Below are positions 4,594 through 5,058 of a stretch of 5,058 nucleotides of DNA, in pieces. Source of the stretch: Lachnospiraceae bacterium UBA3632 (GTDB lineage: Bacteria > Bacillota > Clostridia > Lachnospirales > Lachnospiraceae); NCBI GenBank assembly GCA_002373975.1, contig DFKZ01000025.1, positions 1 to 5,058 on the forward strand, read 5' to 3'. The notes below the pieces were generated by a model, which was given only the letters and a program-made list of their open reading frames with translations, was not told the origin of the DNA and did not search any database. Each line of letters begins with the position of its first letter. The stretch's first letter is position 1. Both the position numbers and the translations under genes were made by a program.

Positions 4594-5058
4594 ATGAGGA
4601 AACGCGTTATAGCTACTTTAATGGCAACATTGATTTTCGTTTCAGGTTTTTCTGCTTTGACTTTGAGGGCTGATGCCGCAGAGATCGTGAGCGTAAAGGT
4701 GAGCGGTACGAAGGTCCAGTTTGTACTTGACCGAAAGACCATGACCGCAACCGTTGACGGGGATGCGTCGGGTGTCACCCTTCCCGAGAAGATAAAGATC
4801 AATGGCTATCTTTACTTCAAGGTCGTGGGGGGAGAGAAAGAAGCGGCAGACAACAAGGGTACGACGGGTAAAGCGGATAAGGGAACGACGGATAAGACTA
4901 CGACGGGCAGCGCAAGTAAAGTGGATAAGGCGACAACGGACAACAAGGGTAAGACGGATAAGCCTTCAACTGCGAACAACGACAGCAAGATGACGACAGG
5001 CAACACGGCAAACATAGAGACATCCGACGAAATCCTTGTCGGCAGGAAAAGATACCCC
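4594..5058 (+). CDS. Secreted BspA-like/low-complexity surface protein (3' partial)
   Basis: The first 155 residues are seen and the frame runs off the window. A signal peptide is clear: basic start MRKR, hydrophobic core VIATLMATLIFVSGFSALTL, and a likely cut after ADA at residues 26-28. Residues 31-78 form a short beta-rich unit (VSGTKVQFVLDRKTMTATV...GVTLPEKIKINGYLYFKV) like the segments preceding BspA/LRR_5 repeats in secreted Clostridia proteins. Residues 81-140 are a hydrophilic Thr/Lys/Gly/Asp/Asn/Ala tract with no cysteine or aromatic residue, probably an extended linker. The ATG follows a strong ribosome site GAGGAGGTG (4579-4587) by six bases. It starts 102 bases after the transposase gene. 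The signal peptide is firm; the BspA link is by pattern and the role is unknown. Confidence 0.8.
   Translation, partial: MRKRVIATLMATLIFVSGFSALTLRADAAEIVSVKVSGTKVQFVLDRKTMTATVDGDASGVTLPEKIKINGYLYFKVVGGEKEAADNKGTTGKADKGTTDKTTTGSASKVDKATTDNKGKTDKPSTANNDSKMTTGNTANIETSDEILVGRKRYP
4849..4951 (+). repeat. Imperfect internal DNA repeats in the low-complexity linker
   Basis: GACAACAAGGGTA occurs exactly at 4849-4861 and 4939-4951. GTAAAGCGGATAAGG (4868-4882) recurs with one change at 4916-4930, and GACGGATAAG occurs at 4888 and 4953. The repeats underlie Lys-Gly-Thr and Asp-Lys units of the secreted protein and suggest growth of the linker by slippage or recombination. Confidence 0.6.

Noticed and set aside
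4802..5015. Overlapping frames on both strands in the low-complexity region (Arg-rich on +, Val/Leu-rich on -)
   Set aside because: They are shadows of the repetitive Thr/Lys/Asp codons of the secreted protein, which has a signal peptide and a strong ribosome site.

Overview
The window reads as the replication end of a prophage (or prophage remnant) in a low-to-mid-GC Gram-positive bacterium. It is followed by a small IS200/IS605-type insertion sequence and the start of a host-type secreted protein gene. Strong GGAGG-type ribosome sites, heavy AGA/AGG/ATA codon use, the phage gene set and a BspA-like secreted protein point to Clostridia, perhaps Lachnospiraceae. The taxon is inferred from style, not from a marker gene. 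All supported genes lie on the + strand.

Region 1 (1-1005) is the 3' part of a phage/plasmid primase-helicase with a D5/SF3-type ATPase; its 5' end lies outside the window. Region 2 (1006-1405) is about 400 bases with no convincing gene. It holds repeated GGTGACAG/CTGTCACC boxes in nested inverted repeats around a 61-base stretch with only four G/C. This is the best candidate for the phage replication origin, next to the primase as in many modular phage genomes. Region 3 (1406-3050) is a translationally coupled pair: a stand-alone VRR-NUC nuclease, then a SNF2-type DNA helicase/translocase. Region 4 (3051-3319) has an AT-rich gap and a possible very short gene. Region 5 (3320-4033) carries a DUF4406-like protein (nucleoside deoxyribosyltransferase-like fold) and a small conserved-looking phage protein. 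Region 6 (4037 to about 4577) is an IS200/IS605-like unit: a palindromic promoter set against a Y1 transposase start codon, the transposase gene, then two hairpins and a 9-base tandem repeat. Region 7 (4594 to the window end) is a signal-peptide protein with a beta-rich segment like those before BspA/LRR_5 repeats, then a Thr/Lys/Gly/Asp low-complexity stretch.

The first five genes fit one early phage module: origin opening and priming (primase-helicase), branched-DNA cleavage (VRR-NUC), remodelling (SNF2) and accessory metabolism (DUF4406). No terminase, portal, capsid or integrase gene is visible, and the phage-type genes stop at the insertion sequence. The points most worth a second look are the origin-like repeats, the transposase with Glu in place of the second His of its HUH motif and an apparently leaderless promoter inside a palindrome, and the hairpin/tandem-repeat leader in front of the secreted protein gene.
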